From positions 4,798-68,797 of the forward strand of contig CBDCGJ010000061.1 in assembly GCA_965216645.1 (NCBI GenBank): a stretch of 64,000 nt of DNA, given 5' to 3'. The translations under genes were made by a program, and so were the position numbers. Under the pieces are notes generated by a model, which did not search any database, had not been told where the DNA came from, and was given only the letters and a program-made list of their open reading frames with translations. Origin of the DNA: CBDCGJ01 sp965216645. GTDB taxonomy: Bacteria; Pseudomonadota; Alphaproteobacteria; GCA-2731375. Below, piece after piece: positions 37,049 to 45,694 of the stretch. Each line of letters opens with the position of its first letter. Position 1 is the stretch's first letter.

Positions 37049-38254
37049 TTAAGCGAAAACTAAATCTACGCTCGTAATGGATACGCCGATGAAAGTGATT
37101 GAGTTGCCGTCGACGAAGTTGAACACCGTGTTGCCGCCACTATGACTTGTGCCGGTGACCCCGGTGCCGACCATGGCGACGTCGCTGGCGATGTTGAAGT
37201 CGTCGACGGTGTCGTGGCCGAAATCGCCGAAGAAGTGGAAGGTGTCGCTGCCGGTGCCGCCGATCAGGGAGTCGTCGCCGCGGTTGCCGAACAGTTCGTT
37301 GCTGCCGCTCGAGGCGTACAGGGTGTCGTTGCCCTGACCGCCATAGATGGTGTCGTTGCCGACGAAGCCGCCCCGGATAAGCTCGTCGCCGAAATTTCCG
37401 TAAATCAAATCGTTGCCGTCTTGGCCGAAAATGGTCTCGACGCCTTCCTGACCGCGCAACACACCGGACGCGTCGGGCGTCGCCGGGCCGTCGTTCTGGC
37501 CGCCGAAAATGGTATCGTCGCCGTCTCCGCCGTGAATATTGTCGATGCCTTGATTACCGTAGATCAGATCGTTGCCGGAACCGCCGAACAGCATATCCCG
37601 GCCACCACCGCCCCATAATGTATCGTGAAGAGAGCCGCCAAAAATCTCGTCGTCGTTTAAGTTGCCGAGCAATAAATCGCTGCCGCTGCCGCCGTCTATG
37701 GTGTCGTTGCCCTGGCCGCCATAAACGGTGTCGTCATTGAAGCCGCCGGTAATGGTCTCGGCACCGAAATTGCCGTAGATCAGATCGTCGCCGCCGCTGC
37801 CATAGATCGATTCGACGCCTTCCTGCTGCCGCAACACACCGCCGGCGTCCGGCGTCGCCGGGCCGTCATTCTGCCCGCCGTATATCGTGTCGTCATGACC
37901 CCCTCCTAAAATCAAGTCGGTTTCGGCGTTGCCGTAGATCAAGTCGTTTCTGTGACTGCCGTCTATTGTGTCATGACCGGCGCCACCCCACATGGTGTCT
38001 TCTCCTCCATTCTCGCCGCCGTATATGGAGTCATCACCATCATCCCCGAACATCAGGTCGCCATTGCCGTCGCCATTCACTCCAATGAGAGTATCGTTGC
38101 CGGTACCGCCGAACACTGTGTCGTAACCAGGGCCCAATAGCACCAAATCGTGGCCGCCCAACATGATCAGCGAGTCGTTGCCCGACAGGGCGTTGATGGT
38201 TTCGTCGCCGTCTGTACCGACATGAACGTCGTCGAGGTTTGATAGATCGACCAT
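37049..38254 (-). CDS. RTX beta-roll protein, array member N (401 aa)
   Basis: The first intact member from the upstream end. Starts MVDLSNLDDVHVGTDGDET behind AAGGACAG. Two N-terminal turns carry small insertions (GVNGDGNGDLMFGD, GGENGGEDTMWGG). Cassettes GGQNDGPATPDAGGVLR and GGQNDGPATPDASGVLR lie 125 residues apart. Tail DTFHFFGDFGHDTVDDF and DGNSITFIGVSITSVDLVFA. The upstream 297 bases are AT-rich and non-coding, after which comes a degraded paralogue fused to transposase sequence. Confidence 0.88.
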   Translation of the reverse strand: MVDLSNLDDVHVGTDGDETINALSGNDSLIMLGGHDLVLLGPGYDTVFGGTGNDTLIGVNGDGNGDLMFGDDGDDSIYGGENGGEDTMWGGAGHDTIDGSHRNDLIYGNAETDLILGGGHDDTIYGGQNDGPATPDAGGVLRQQEGVESIYGSGGDDLIYGNFGAETITGGFNDDTVYGGQGNDTIDGGSGSDLLLGNLNDDEIFGGSLHDTLWGGGGRDMLFGGSGNDLIYGNQGIDNIHGGDGDDTIFGGQNDGPATPDASGVLRGQEGVETIFGQDGNDLIYGNFGDELIRGGFVGNDTIYGGQGNDTLYASSGSNELFGNRGDDSLIGGTGSDTFHFFGDFGHDTVDDFNIASDVAMVGTGVTGTSHSGGNTVFNFVDGNSITFIGVSITSVDLVFA

Positions 38255-38551
38255 GTGAAATCTGTCCTTACTGCTTAGAGGGCCGAATTGTTTTGTCTCT
38301 GTTTGTTAAGATTCGTCATGATCAGTCTAGTATTCGGCCTTCAATGAAAAAAATAAACGCGCTGATCATTTGATAACCCATCTTAATATTAAGAAAAATC
38401 TTTATATAAATAGGGAAAAACGGCAAGCTTGCTCTACGAATAATTAGTGTCAGTTTGACCAGCACTTGCCATTTAACCGCGGTCAGGTCTGATTCCTGTT
38501 GGATAAATTCTCTGTAGCGATTTCGATTGATACTGGTTTGACGAGGCAGAT
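38255..38551. other. AT-rich non-coding stretch between RTX member N and the transposase fragment
   Basis: I see no gene here. The base composition is distinctly more AT-rich than flanking genes; it should contain the promoter of N and perhaps the outer end of the degraded IS256-type element, but I could not identify a terminal inverted repeat. Confidence 0.4.
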
Positions 38552-38779
38552 TTAGTCCTCGTACTTCTTGTCCAGGTCCTCTCTGGAGGTGTTCATCTGG
38601 CGGCGTTCGCAGTCGGTGATCTTGATGGCCCGCCAACGTTCGGCGGCCCGCATCAAAGCCGCGAACATCAGCTTTAGGACCGCATTCTCGCCCCAGGCAT
38701 GGGGGATGATTTTCAGCCGCCGGCGTTCCTCGACGAACAATCTTTCAAGCAAGTTGGTGGTGCGGGCGACCCGGCGTTG
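38552..38779 (-). pseudogene. IS256-family transposase, C-terminal fragment
   Basis: The last 75 codons and stop of a mutator/IS256-type transposase. QRRVARTTNLLERLFVEERR is the conserved segment near the end of these enzymes, followed by IPHAWGENAVLKLMFAALMR and AERWRAI. Nothing upstream of QRRVARTTN is present. Instead the frame runs directly into the C-terminal part of a dead RTX paralogue. The N-terminal catalytic domain is absent, so it cannot be active. Confidence 0.8.
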
Positions 38780-39139
38780 GGTGATCGAATTGCTGGCGAC
38801 GAATGTGAAAATCGCATTGCCGCCGTCAGCGACAATCGAAGTGACGGCGGTGCCGATGATGGCTTGGTCCTAGGCGTCGAATTCGTAAACCTTATCGTCA
38901 CTGCTACTGCTACTGGCTACGTTGGTATCCGCGCCTTTATCGTCAAACAGAAGATCGTCGTCGGAACCGCCCAAAACCGAATAATCTTCGAGTTCGCCAG
39001 AAACTGGGTCATTTCCATAACCCGCGGTTACGGTATCGTCACCTCAACCCACGACAAGCGTGTCGTCGCTGGACAATGCACGAACCGTCTCGGTTAAATC
39101 ACAATCGCACAAAATATCATCGTTCTGTGTGAGAATGTC
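38780..39139 (-). pseudogene. Degraded RTX array paralogue joined to transposase fragment
   Basis: Minus-strand reading gives a family N terminus (ILTQNDDILCDCDLTETVRA), a stop where members have GGGDD, and GDDTVTAGYGNDPVSGE. A shortened middle follows, then EFDA, a second stop, and DQAIIGTAVTSIVADGGNAIFTFVASNSIT. At that point, where Phe should follow NSIT, the sequence switches in frame to the transposase fragment. Both YGGQN cassettes have been lost by internal deletion. There is no proper start codon. Confidence 0.78.
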
Positions 39140-39264
39140 CTGAAATGGGCGTCCGAGAGAAATTCTAATTTTTTGTGCAATATTTTTTCAGTACAGAGGG
39201 CGTCTAGATTGCCGACCACTGCTTTGGCGATAAATACTTGGTGTTAAAAAGGCCAAATTGAGCG

Positions 39265-40488
39265 TTATCTCTCCAATATCCGCGCCGCGCCGTCCGCCAT
39301 GACTTGGCAGCCGCGGACGATATCCTCGTCGTGGCTGTCTTCGGCGAAGTCGTGGCTGATGCCGCCGATGGAGGGGATGAAGAGCATCGCGCAGGGCATT
39401 GCGGCGGAGATCACGCCGGCGTCGTGGAAGGCGCCGGAGGGCATTTCGCACCATTTGCCGGGGGCGTGGGCTTCGGCTGCGTCGCGGAGATGGGCGCGCA
39501 TACCATCATCCATATCCGCCGGCGCGATGCGGACGCGGGACGGGATCGAGGTGACCCTGGCGCCGCCGCGGCCATTGATCTCGTCGACCAGGCGGTCGAC
39601 CACGGTCTCGAATTTGTCCAACACGTCGGTGGATTTGTCCCGGTATTGCAGGTCCAACTCCGCATAGCCGGGGACGATGGAGGCGGCGCCCGGCTCGATC
39701 ACGGCCCGCCCCATGGTCCATACGGATTTCTCGCCGGCGACTTTTGGGAATTCCTCGTTGATCCCGTTAGCGAGCGCATAAAGCGCGGCGGAAGCGTCCT
39801 TGCGGATATTCATCATCGTGGTGCCGGCATGGTTCTGCTGCCCCTCGAAGGTGAAGCGGCGGCCGCCGAGGCCGACGATGGTGGTGACGACGCCGATATG
39901 GAGGTCGTCGATCTCCAACTGCGGGCCCTGTTCGATATGGGCCTCCAGGAAACCGCGGTAGCGGCCGAGATCGAGTTGGATCCTCGGCACGTCGGTCAGG
40001 CCTGCTTCCGCGAGGGCGTCGGACAGTTTGACGCCGTCTTTGTCGACCGCGTTTGCCTCCATTTCGTCGGTAAAGAATCCGCAAAGGGAGCGGCTGCCCA
40101 TGCAACCATAAAACCGGGACTCCTCGTCCTGCAGGCTGACCGCATCGACGGCGAGGTGGGCCGTGTCAGGATCCTCGCTCAGCGCCCGCACCACTTCCAA
40201 GCCGTAGATCACGCCCAAGGCGCCATCGAGCCAGCCGCCGGTCGGTTGCGTGTCGGAGTGGGATCCGACAAGCAGTGCCGGGCCGTCGTTCTTCGAATAG
40301 CCGAGCACGTTGCCGACGCCGTCGATGCTGGCGTCCAGACCTGCTTCCTCATAGCGGTCGCGCAACCAACGCCGGGCCGCCATGTCGGCTTCGGAAAAGG
40401 CCGGCCGGACGACGCCCGGATGGACTTCCCCGATAGTGCGCAAATGGCGCAGGTCGGCAAGCAAGCGGTCTGAATTGATACGCGGCAT
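39265..40488 (-). CDS. M20-type amidohydrolase (N-carbamoyl-amino-acid hydrolase / allantoate amidohydrolase family)
   Basis: A 407-residue binuclear-metal hydrolase of the hydantoinase/carbamoylase group, which hydrolyses N-carbamoyl or ureido amides in purine or pyrimidine and hydantoin breakdown. Metal-site motifs are GSHSDTQPTGGWLDGALGV near residue 75 and DEESRFYGCMGSR near residue 126. The dimerisation region has GGRRFTFEGQQNHAGTT and the C terminus has PSGAFHDAGVISA. It is divergent from the oxidoreductase at 40586 with about 97 bases between starts. The exact substrate is not determined. Confidence 0.88.
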   Translation of the reverse strand: MPRINSDRLLADLRHLRTIGEVHPGVVRPAFSEADMAARRWLRDRYEEAGLDASIDGVGNVLGYSKNDGPALLVGSHSDTQPTGGWLDGALGVIYGLEVVRALSEDPDTAHLAVDAVSLQDEESRFYGCMGSRSLCGFFTDEMEANAVDKDGVKLSDALAEAGLTDVPRIQLDLGRYRGFLEAHIEQGPQLEIDDLHIGVVTTIVGLGGRRFTFEGQQNHAGTTMMNIRKDASAALYALANGINEEFPKVAGEKSVWTMGRAVIEPGAASIVPGYAELDLQYRDKSTDVLDKFETVVDRLVDEINGRGGARVTSIPSRVRIAPADMDDGMRAHLRDAAEAHAPGKWCEMPSGAFHDAGVISAAMPCAMLFIPSIGGISHDFAEDSHDEDIVRGCQVMADGAARILER

Positions 40489-40585
40489 AATGAATGACTC
40501 CCATTGAATGACTATCCGTTAACGGTATTATATGCACCTGCCAATGGCTCCGCCATGGACCTCTCCGCACATAAGGATCATTCCC

Positions 40586-43500
40586 ATGAAATTGTCCAAG
40601 GTCACGCTCGACGACAAGTATGAGTTGGAGAAGGGGCGGGTCTACTTGACCGGTATGCAGGCATTGGTGCGCCTGCCGATGATGCAACGTCAGCGCGATC
40701 AGGCCGCCGGTCTGGATACCGCCGGATTCATTTCCGGTTATCGTGGCTCGCCGTTGGGTAATTACGACGCCTCGCTGTGGGCGGCGAAGAAAATCATCGA
40801 GCGGAACCAAATCCATTTTCAACCCGGCCTGAACGAAGATCTGGCAGTCACGGCGATCTGGGGCACGCAACAGATCGGTCTGTGGCCAGGCGCCAAGCAT
40901 GACGGCGTCTTCGGTATTTGGTACGGCAAAGGGCCGGGGGTCGACCGCTCCGGCGACGCGCTGAAGCATGTCAACTTTGCCGGCTCCGCGAAACATGGCG
41001 GCGTCCTGGCGATCGCCGGCGACGATCACGGCTGCAAGTCGTCGACCCTGCCGCATCAAAGCGAATATGCTTTCATGTCGTCGTTCATACCGGTGTTGAA
41101 CCCGGCCAATGTGCAGGAGTATCTCGACTACGGCCTCTACGGTTTCGCGATGAGCCGCTATTCCGGCTGCTGGATCGGCTTCAAGGCGGTCGGCGACACG
41201 GTGGAAAGCTCGGCCTCCGTCTCCATCGATCCGCACCGCGTGAAAATCGCTTTGCCGGACGATTTCGTGATGCCGGACGACGGCCTCAATATCCGCCAGG
41301 GCGACATCCACATGATGCAGGAAGCCCGGTTGATGAATTTCAAGCTGCCGGCGGCCCAGGCATTCGCCCGCGCCAACGGCCTCGACCGTATGGTGTTTCC
41401 GAGCACCAAAGCGCGGCTCGGCATCATCACCGCCGGCAAGGCTTATCTGGATGTGCGCCAGGCTTTGGACGAGTTGGGCATCACCCGCGAATTGGCCGAG
41501 GAAATCGGTATCCGTCTCTACAAACCGGCTCTGACCTGGCCGTTGGAGGAGCGAGGCGTGCAAGAATTCGCTCGTGGTCTAGAAGAAATCTTAGTGGTCG
41601 AGGAAAAGCGCCCGCTGATCGAGGATCAATTGGCCAAAATATTGTTCGGGCAAGCGGATGCGCCGCGCCGTATTTTTGGCAAGACCGACGAATATGGCGC
41701 GCCCTTGCTGCCGGCCCATGGCGAATTGACCCCCGGCGGCGTCGCTCAAGCGATCTACGGCCGGCTCAAGCGTTTCGCCGATCGCCCGGAGTTCGAACAA
41801 CGCATGGCCCGTATCGAACAGGTCGAGGCGGCGGCCAAAGGCGCGCCGCCCGGGATCATGCGGACGCCCTACTTCTGCGCCGGCTGTCCGCATAACAGTT
41901 CGACGAAAGTCCCGGAAGGCAGCCGCGCCATGGCCGGTATCGGCTGCCACGGCATGGCCTTGTTCATTCCGGCGCGCAATACCCAGACGATCACCCATAT
42001 GGGTGCGGAAGGGGTCAATTGGATTGGCCAGGCGCCCTTCGTGAAAGAGAAACACGTCTTCCAGAATTTGGGCGACGGTACCTATTTCCATTCCGGCTTG
42101 CTGGCGATCCGCGCGGCCATCGATGCCGGCGTCAATATCACCTACAAGATCCTCTACAACGACGCCGTGGCGATGACCGGCGGTCAGCCCGTGGTCACGG
42201 AAAGCAGCCTGACCCCGGACGAGATTACGCGTCAGGTTCATGCCGAAGGTGCCAAGAAAGTCGTCGTCGTGACCGACGAACCGGAGAAATATCCGGTCGG
42301 TACCAATTGGGCACCCGGCACGGACGTACGGCCGCGGGAAGAATTGGACGCGGTGCAGAAGGAACTGCGCGATATCGAAGGCGTCACGATCCTGCTCTAC
42401 GATCAAACCTGCGCGGCGGAGAAGCGGCGACGTCGCAAGCGCGGGCTTTATCCCGATCCGCCGAAGCGTGCCTTTATCAATGAGGCGGTCTGCGAGGGCT
42501 GCGGCGATTGTTCGCAAGCCTCCAACTGCGTTGCCATCATCCCGTCGGACACGCCGCTCGGGCGTAAGCGCCGGGTCGACCAGTCCAACTGCAACAAGGA
42601 TTTCTCCTGCATCAAAGGTTTCTGCCCCAGCTTCGTCACCGTTCATGGCGGGCAGGTGAGGAAAGCGAAGAAGCAGGCTGCGGCCACGGCCGACGCGGAT
42701 CAGTTCGCCGATCTGCCGATGCCCGCGCTCGTCTCCGCGGCGGAACCCTACGGCATCCTGATCACCGGCATTGGCGGCACTGGTGTGGTGACCATCGGTG
42801 CCTTACTGGGCATGGCGTCGCATCTGGAGGGCAAGGGCGTCTCGGTCATGGATATGACCGGACTGTCGCAGAAGAATGGTGCCGTCACCAGTCATGTCAG
42901 GATTGCTGACGACCCGGAAGATCTGCACGCGGTGCGCATTGCGGCGGGCGGCGCCAGTCTGCTGCTCGGCTGCGATATCGTCGTCGCCACCAGCCCGGAC
43001 TCGATCAGCACTGTCAATCAAGGCCGCACCAACGCCGTCATCAACAGTCACGTGGTGCCGACCGCCGGCTTCGTACAGGACAATGCCATCGATTTGTCGT
43101 CGGAGCGGATGATCCGTCAGATCACCGAGGCGACGGGCGAGAGCCATAGCCATTTCGTCGCCGCCACCAAACTGGCCACCGCGCTGCTGGGGGATTCTAT
43201 CGCCACCAACCTGTTCATGGTCGGCTACGCCTGGCAGAAGGGCCTGCTGCCGTTGAAGCTCGAGTCGTTGGAGGAGGCGGTGCGTCTCAACGGCGTTGCC
43301 GTCGACGCAAATCTGCGCGCTTTGGCTTGGGGCCGGGCAGCCGCCCACGATCCCGATCGCGTGGAGGAAGCCGCGCGTCCGCTGATCATCGAGACTACGG
43401 CGGTCGCGTCAGACCGGGAAACTCTGGATCAACAAATCGAACGCCGCGCCGCGCATCTGGTCGCCTATCAGGATCAAGCCTATGCGGACCGCTATCGCAA

Positions 43501-44080
43501 TCTCGTCGCCTCGGTACGGGCGGCGGAGACCGCACGGACGCCGGGACGAGACGAGCTTGCCGTCGCGGCCGCCCGCAATTTGCACAAACTAATGGCCTAT
43601 AAGGACGAATACGAAGTCGCCCGGCTACACAGCGATCCGGCCTTCAAAGCGGCGTTGGACAAACAGTTCGAAGGCGACTACACGCTAACCTTCCACTTGG
43701 CGCCGCCGCTGATAGCCAGCCGCGACCCGCTGACCGGCGAATTGCAGAAACGCGAATTCGGTCCCTGGATGATGGCCGCGTTCCGTTGGCTGGCCAAGTT
43801 CAAATCTTTGCGCGGCGGACGCTTAGACCTCTTCGGCCGGACCGAAGAACGAAAAATGGAGCGCCAACTGATTGTTGAATATAGCGACATGTTGACGGAG
43901 TTGACGCGGGAATTGACCCTGGAAAATCATTCAATCGCCGTGCGGTTGGCCGAGTTGCCGGAAGAGATACGTGGTTTCGGTCATGTCAAAGAGCGCAACT
44001 TGCAACAGGCGCGAAAACGGAGGGATGAGCTTATCGACGCGTTTCGGTCGACCGTGGCCCGAGCCAGCGCGGCAGAATAG
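40586..44080 (+). CDS. Indolepyruvate ferredoxin oxidoreductase, fused alpha/beta
   Basis: A 1164-residue thiamine-diphosphate enzyme that oxidatively decarboxylates aryl/indole-pyruvates to acyl-CoA with ferredoxin. The N-terminal pyrimidine-binding part begins near LTGMQALVRLPMMQRQRD, with GFISGYRGSPLGNYD. A TPP domain contains GIGCHGMALFIPAR and NDAVAMTGGQP. A bacterial-ferredoxin-like cysteine cluster is CEGCGDCSQASNC plus the later CNKDFSC. The C-terminal gamma-like domain has ITGIGGTGVVTIGALLGMA. The start is ATG 40586. Length and order match the single-chain form common in alphaproteobacteria. Confidence 0.93.
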   Translation: MKLSKVTLDDKYELEKGRVYLTGMQALVRLPMMQRQRDQAAGLDTAGFISGYRGSPLGNYDASLWAAKKIIERNQIHFQPGLNEDLAVTAIWGTQQIGLWPGAKHDGVFGIWYGKGPGVDRSGDALKHVNFAGSAKHGGVLAIAGDDHGCKSSTLPHQSEYAFMSSFIPVLNPANVQEYLDYGLYGFAMSRYSGCWIGFKAVGDTVESSASVSIDPHRVKIALPDDFVMPDDGLNIRQGDIHMMQEARLMNFKLPAAQAFARANGLDRMVFPSTKARLGIITAGKAYLDVRQALDELGITRELAEEIGIRLYKPALTWPLEERGVQEFARGLEEILVVEEKRPLIEDQLAKILFGQADAPRRIFGKTDEYGAPLLPAHGELTPGGVAQAIYGRLKRFADRPEFEQRMARIEQVEAAAKGAPPGIMRTPYFCAGCPHNSSTKVPEGSRAMAGIGCHGMALFIPARNTQTITHMGAEGVNWIGQAPFVKEKHVFQNLGDGTYFHSGLLAIRAAIDAGVNITYKILYNDAVAMTGGQPVVTESSLTPDEITRQVHAEGAKKVVVVTDEPEKYPVGTNWAPGTDVRPREELDAVQKELRDIEGVTILLYDQTCAAEKRRRRKRGLYPDPPKRAFINEAVCEGCGDCSQASNCVAIIPSDTPLGRKRRVDQSNCNKDFSCIKGFCPSFVTVHGGQVRKAKKQAAATADADQFADLPMPALVSAAEPYGILITGIGGTGVVTIGALLGMASHLEGKGVSVMDMTGLSQKNGAVTSHVRIADDPEDLHAVRIAAGGASLLLGCDIVVATSPDSISTVNQGRTNAVINSHVVPTAGFVQDNAIDLSSERMIRQITEATGESHSHFVAATKLATALLGDSIATNLFMVGYAWQKGLLPLKLESLEEAVRLNGVAVDANLRALAWGRAAAHDPDRVEEAARPLIIETTAVASDRETLDQQIERRAAHLVAYQDQAYADRYRNLVASVRAAETARTPGRDELAVAAARNLHKLMAYKDEYEVARLHSDPAFKAALDKQFEGDYTLTFHLAPPLIASRDPLTGELQKREFGPWMMAAFRWLAKFKSLRGGRLDLFGRTEERKMERQLIVEYSDMLTELTRELTLENHSIAVRLAELPEEIRGFGHVKERNLQQARKRRDELIDAFRSTVARASAAE

Positions 44081-44182
44081 TCTGTGGAAATATTCGCGAA
44101 GGTTACTTATTATTAGCTTTTCGCGGATTTACTTATAAGCGCATGACTTCCGGCAGGTATCTTACAAGTCGTAGGGTTTGGC

Positions 44183-45694
44183 ATGGCCTTTAAGCGGGAA
44201 ACTCTTCTCGGCCAGATCCTCGAAAACGCGATGGAAGGCGTTTTTATTGCGCGATCGTCTGGGAAATCCATTCTTTATGCCAACAAAGCCGCCGAGCGAT
44301 TGCTGGGATACAAAACCGATGGTTTAACCGGGCTCTGTCTCGCGGAAATCGGAATACTTGACAATGTTGAGGGCAAGAATGGCGAAACCGACGCCGATCG
44401 CGAGGCACAGATCGCAACAGCGAGTGTATTGAATGCGGCGTCCGGTACACTCGTACCCGTAACCCTGTATGAGCGGTATGTCGAGGAAGGCGGCGATCGT
44501 TACAGGATCGTGTATTTCCGCCCGATTACCGAAGTAGATGAAGCGAAAGCCGAAGCCGACGCCGCCTTCGGACTGCTCGATAAGATCTTCGACGCAACGC
44601 CCTTCCCGATGTCCATCGTTCGGGCTAGCGACAATCGTATGCTGCGCGTCAATCGGGCGTCCGTGGAGTTTTTCGGCCTTACGGAAGCCGAAATCCTGGC
44701 CAAATATTCGACGGATTTCTATGTCGATCTGTGCGACCGTGAAAAATACCTGGCCGCCCTCGACGCGAATAACAGAGCGGACGGCGTCGAAATCCGGCTT
44801 TGGAACTTCAGCGGTCGGGGCGAGCGGATTTGTCTGCTGTCTTCTTTTCCGCTGATCTATTACAGCGAGGCGGCGCATTTGGCCGCCATGATGGACATTA
44901 CCGAGATACGCGAGGCGCAGTCGGCGGCGGAAGACGCGCGGATCGAGGCCGTGGTCGCCAATCGGGCCAAATCGCGGTTCCTCTCGTCAATGAACCACGA
45001 ACTGCGTACGCCGCTGAACGCCATTCTCGGGTTTGCGCAATTGATGTCGATGGATCCGCGTGAACCGCTCAGCGAGAAACAGCGCGAACGGCTGAAATAC
45101 ATAAATCAAAGCGGCGAGCATTTGCTGTCGCTGATCGGCGACGTCCTCGATTTGGCTAAGGTCGACAGCGGCAATGTCGACATTGATATAGAGGACGTCG
45201 CCGTCGGCGACCTGATCGAGGAAGGCCTGATCTCGATTCGCCCCATGGCGATCATATCGGGGATCAAGATTGTCAACGAGGCGAAAGGTCAGGCTTTGCC
45301 GCCGGTCCGCGGCAATCGGCTCAAGGCGCGGCAGGTTCTGTTGAACCTGCTATCCAATGCGGTGAAATACAACAACGCGAAGGGAGAAGTCCGGGTTCTG
45401 GCCGAAACGCCGCGAGAGGGGTGGCTGCGCGTCGCCATCGCCGATACCGGTCCGGGCATCGCGCCCGATCAGCAGGCCAATGTTTTCCTACCATTCAATC
45501 GATTGGGGCGGGAGAACTCCGGCATCGAAGGGTCCGGCATCGGCTTGACCCTGGCGAAGCAACTCATGCACAAGATGGACGGGCGCATCGGTTTGAATTC
45601 GCGCCCGGGTAAGGGCAGCGAGTTTTGGATCGAACTGCCGCTCGCGAGCGCGGGCGCTGTCCCTCAGCGGAAATCGATGGCCAATAGCTCGTAA
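44183..45694 (+). CDS. Soluble PAS-domain sensor histidine kinase
   Basis: A 503-residue hybrid-free histidine kinase with no transmembrane helices. A first PAS (EGVFIARSSGKSILYANKAA) and a second PAS (DATPFPMSIVRASDNRMLRV) precede HisKA, with the phospho-accepting H272 in SSMNHELRTPLNAILGFAQL. HATPase_c follows with NLLSNAVKYN (N box), ADTGPGIAP (G1) and GIGLTLAKQL (G2). No response regulator gene is adjacent, so its partner is encoded elsewhere. Its end overlaps greA by 31 bases on the opposite strand. Confidence 0.92.
   Translation: MAFKRETLLGQILENAMEGVFIARSSGKSILYANKAAERLLGYKTDGLTGLCLAEIGILDNVEGKNGETDADREAQIATASVLNAASGTLVPVTLYERYVEEGGDRYRIVYFRPITEVDEAKAEADAAFGLLDKIFDATPFPMSIVRASDNRMLRVNRASVEFFGLTEAEILAKYSTDFYVDLCDREKYLAALDANNRADGVEIRLWNFSGRGERICLLSSFPLIYYSEAAHLAAMMDITEIREAQSAAEDARIEAVVANRAKSRFLSSMNHELRTPLNAILGFAQLMSMDPREPLSEKQRERLKYINQSGEHLLSLIGDVLDLAKVDSGNVDIDIEDVAVGDLIEEGLISIRPMAIISGIKIVNEAKGQALPPVRGNRLKARQVLLNLLSNAVKYNNAKGEVRVLAETPREGWLRVAIADTGPGIAPDQQANVFLPFNRLGRENSGIEGSGIGLTLAKQLMHKMDGRIGLNSRPGKGSEFWIELPLASAGAVPQRKSMANSS

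Larger units (their letters stand above)
19571..38254 (-). repeat. Tandem array of 14 paralogous RTX beta-roll protein genes
   Basis: Fourteen same-strand genes of one family fill this stretch, interrupted only by a LuxR-type regulator on the other strand. Spacing splits them into a tight group (28994 down to 20836: seven genes, gaps of 10-23 bases, then the last gene after 80 bases) and six genes with upstream gaps of 149-287 bases. Nearly every member has its own purine-rich ribosome binding site. All share an N-terminal GNDTFTG-like start, nonapeptide GGxGxDxhx repeats, two YGGQN-x-GP cassettes and an almost constant 60-70 residue C terminus. Confidence 0.92.

Noticed and set aside
19600..38200. 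Many long plus-strand open frames opposite the RTX genes (for example 30549-31631 and 20917-21618), rich in Val, Ala and Ile
   Set aside because: They are the reverse-strand images of the glycine/aspartate repeats; the GGxGxDxhx codon pattern leaves few stops on the other strand. The minus-strand frames show family motifs, ribosome binding sites and paralogy.
19571..38254. Regularly repeated DNA resembling a CRISPR or satellite array
   Set aside because: The repeats are in-frame codons of RTX nonapeptides with varied third positions, not identical repeats with unique spacers.
38322..38636. 104-codon minus-strand frame rich in Ile/Phe upstream of RTX member N
   Set aside because: It straddles the AT-rich gap and an out-of-frame part of the transposase fragment, with no start signal or similarity.
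39304..40473. 389-codon plus-strand frame opposite the M20-type hydrolase
   Set aside because: Low-complexity translation with no family motif; the minus-strand frame carries the full set of amidohydrolase motifs.
40349..41563. 404-codon minus-strand frame opposite the start of the oxidoreductase
   Set aside because: Overlaps the M20 start and the oxidoreductase N terminus, has no recognisable domain and is a shadow of a high-GC coding sequence.
44090..44140. Hairpin CGCGAA...TTCGCG as a terminator after the oxidoreductase
   Set aside because: Six-base arms with a loop of about twenty bases and no clear T-run; too weak to annotate.
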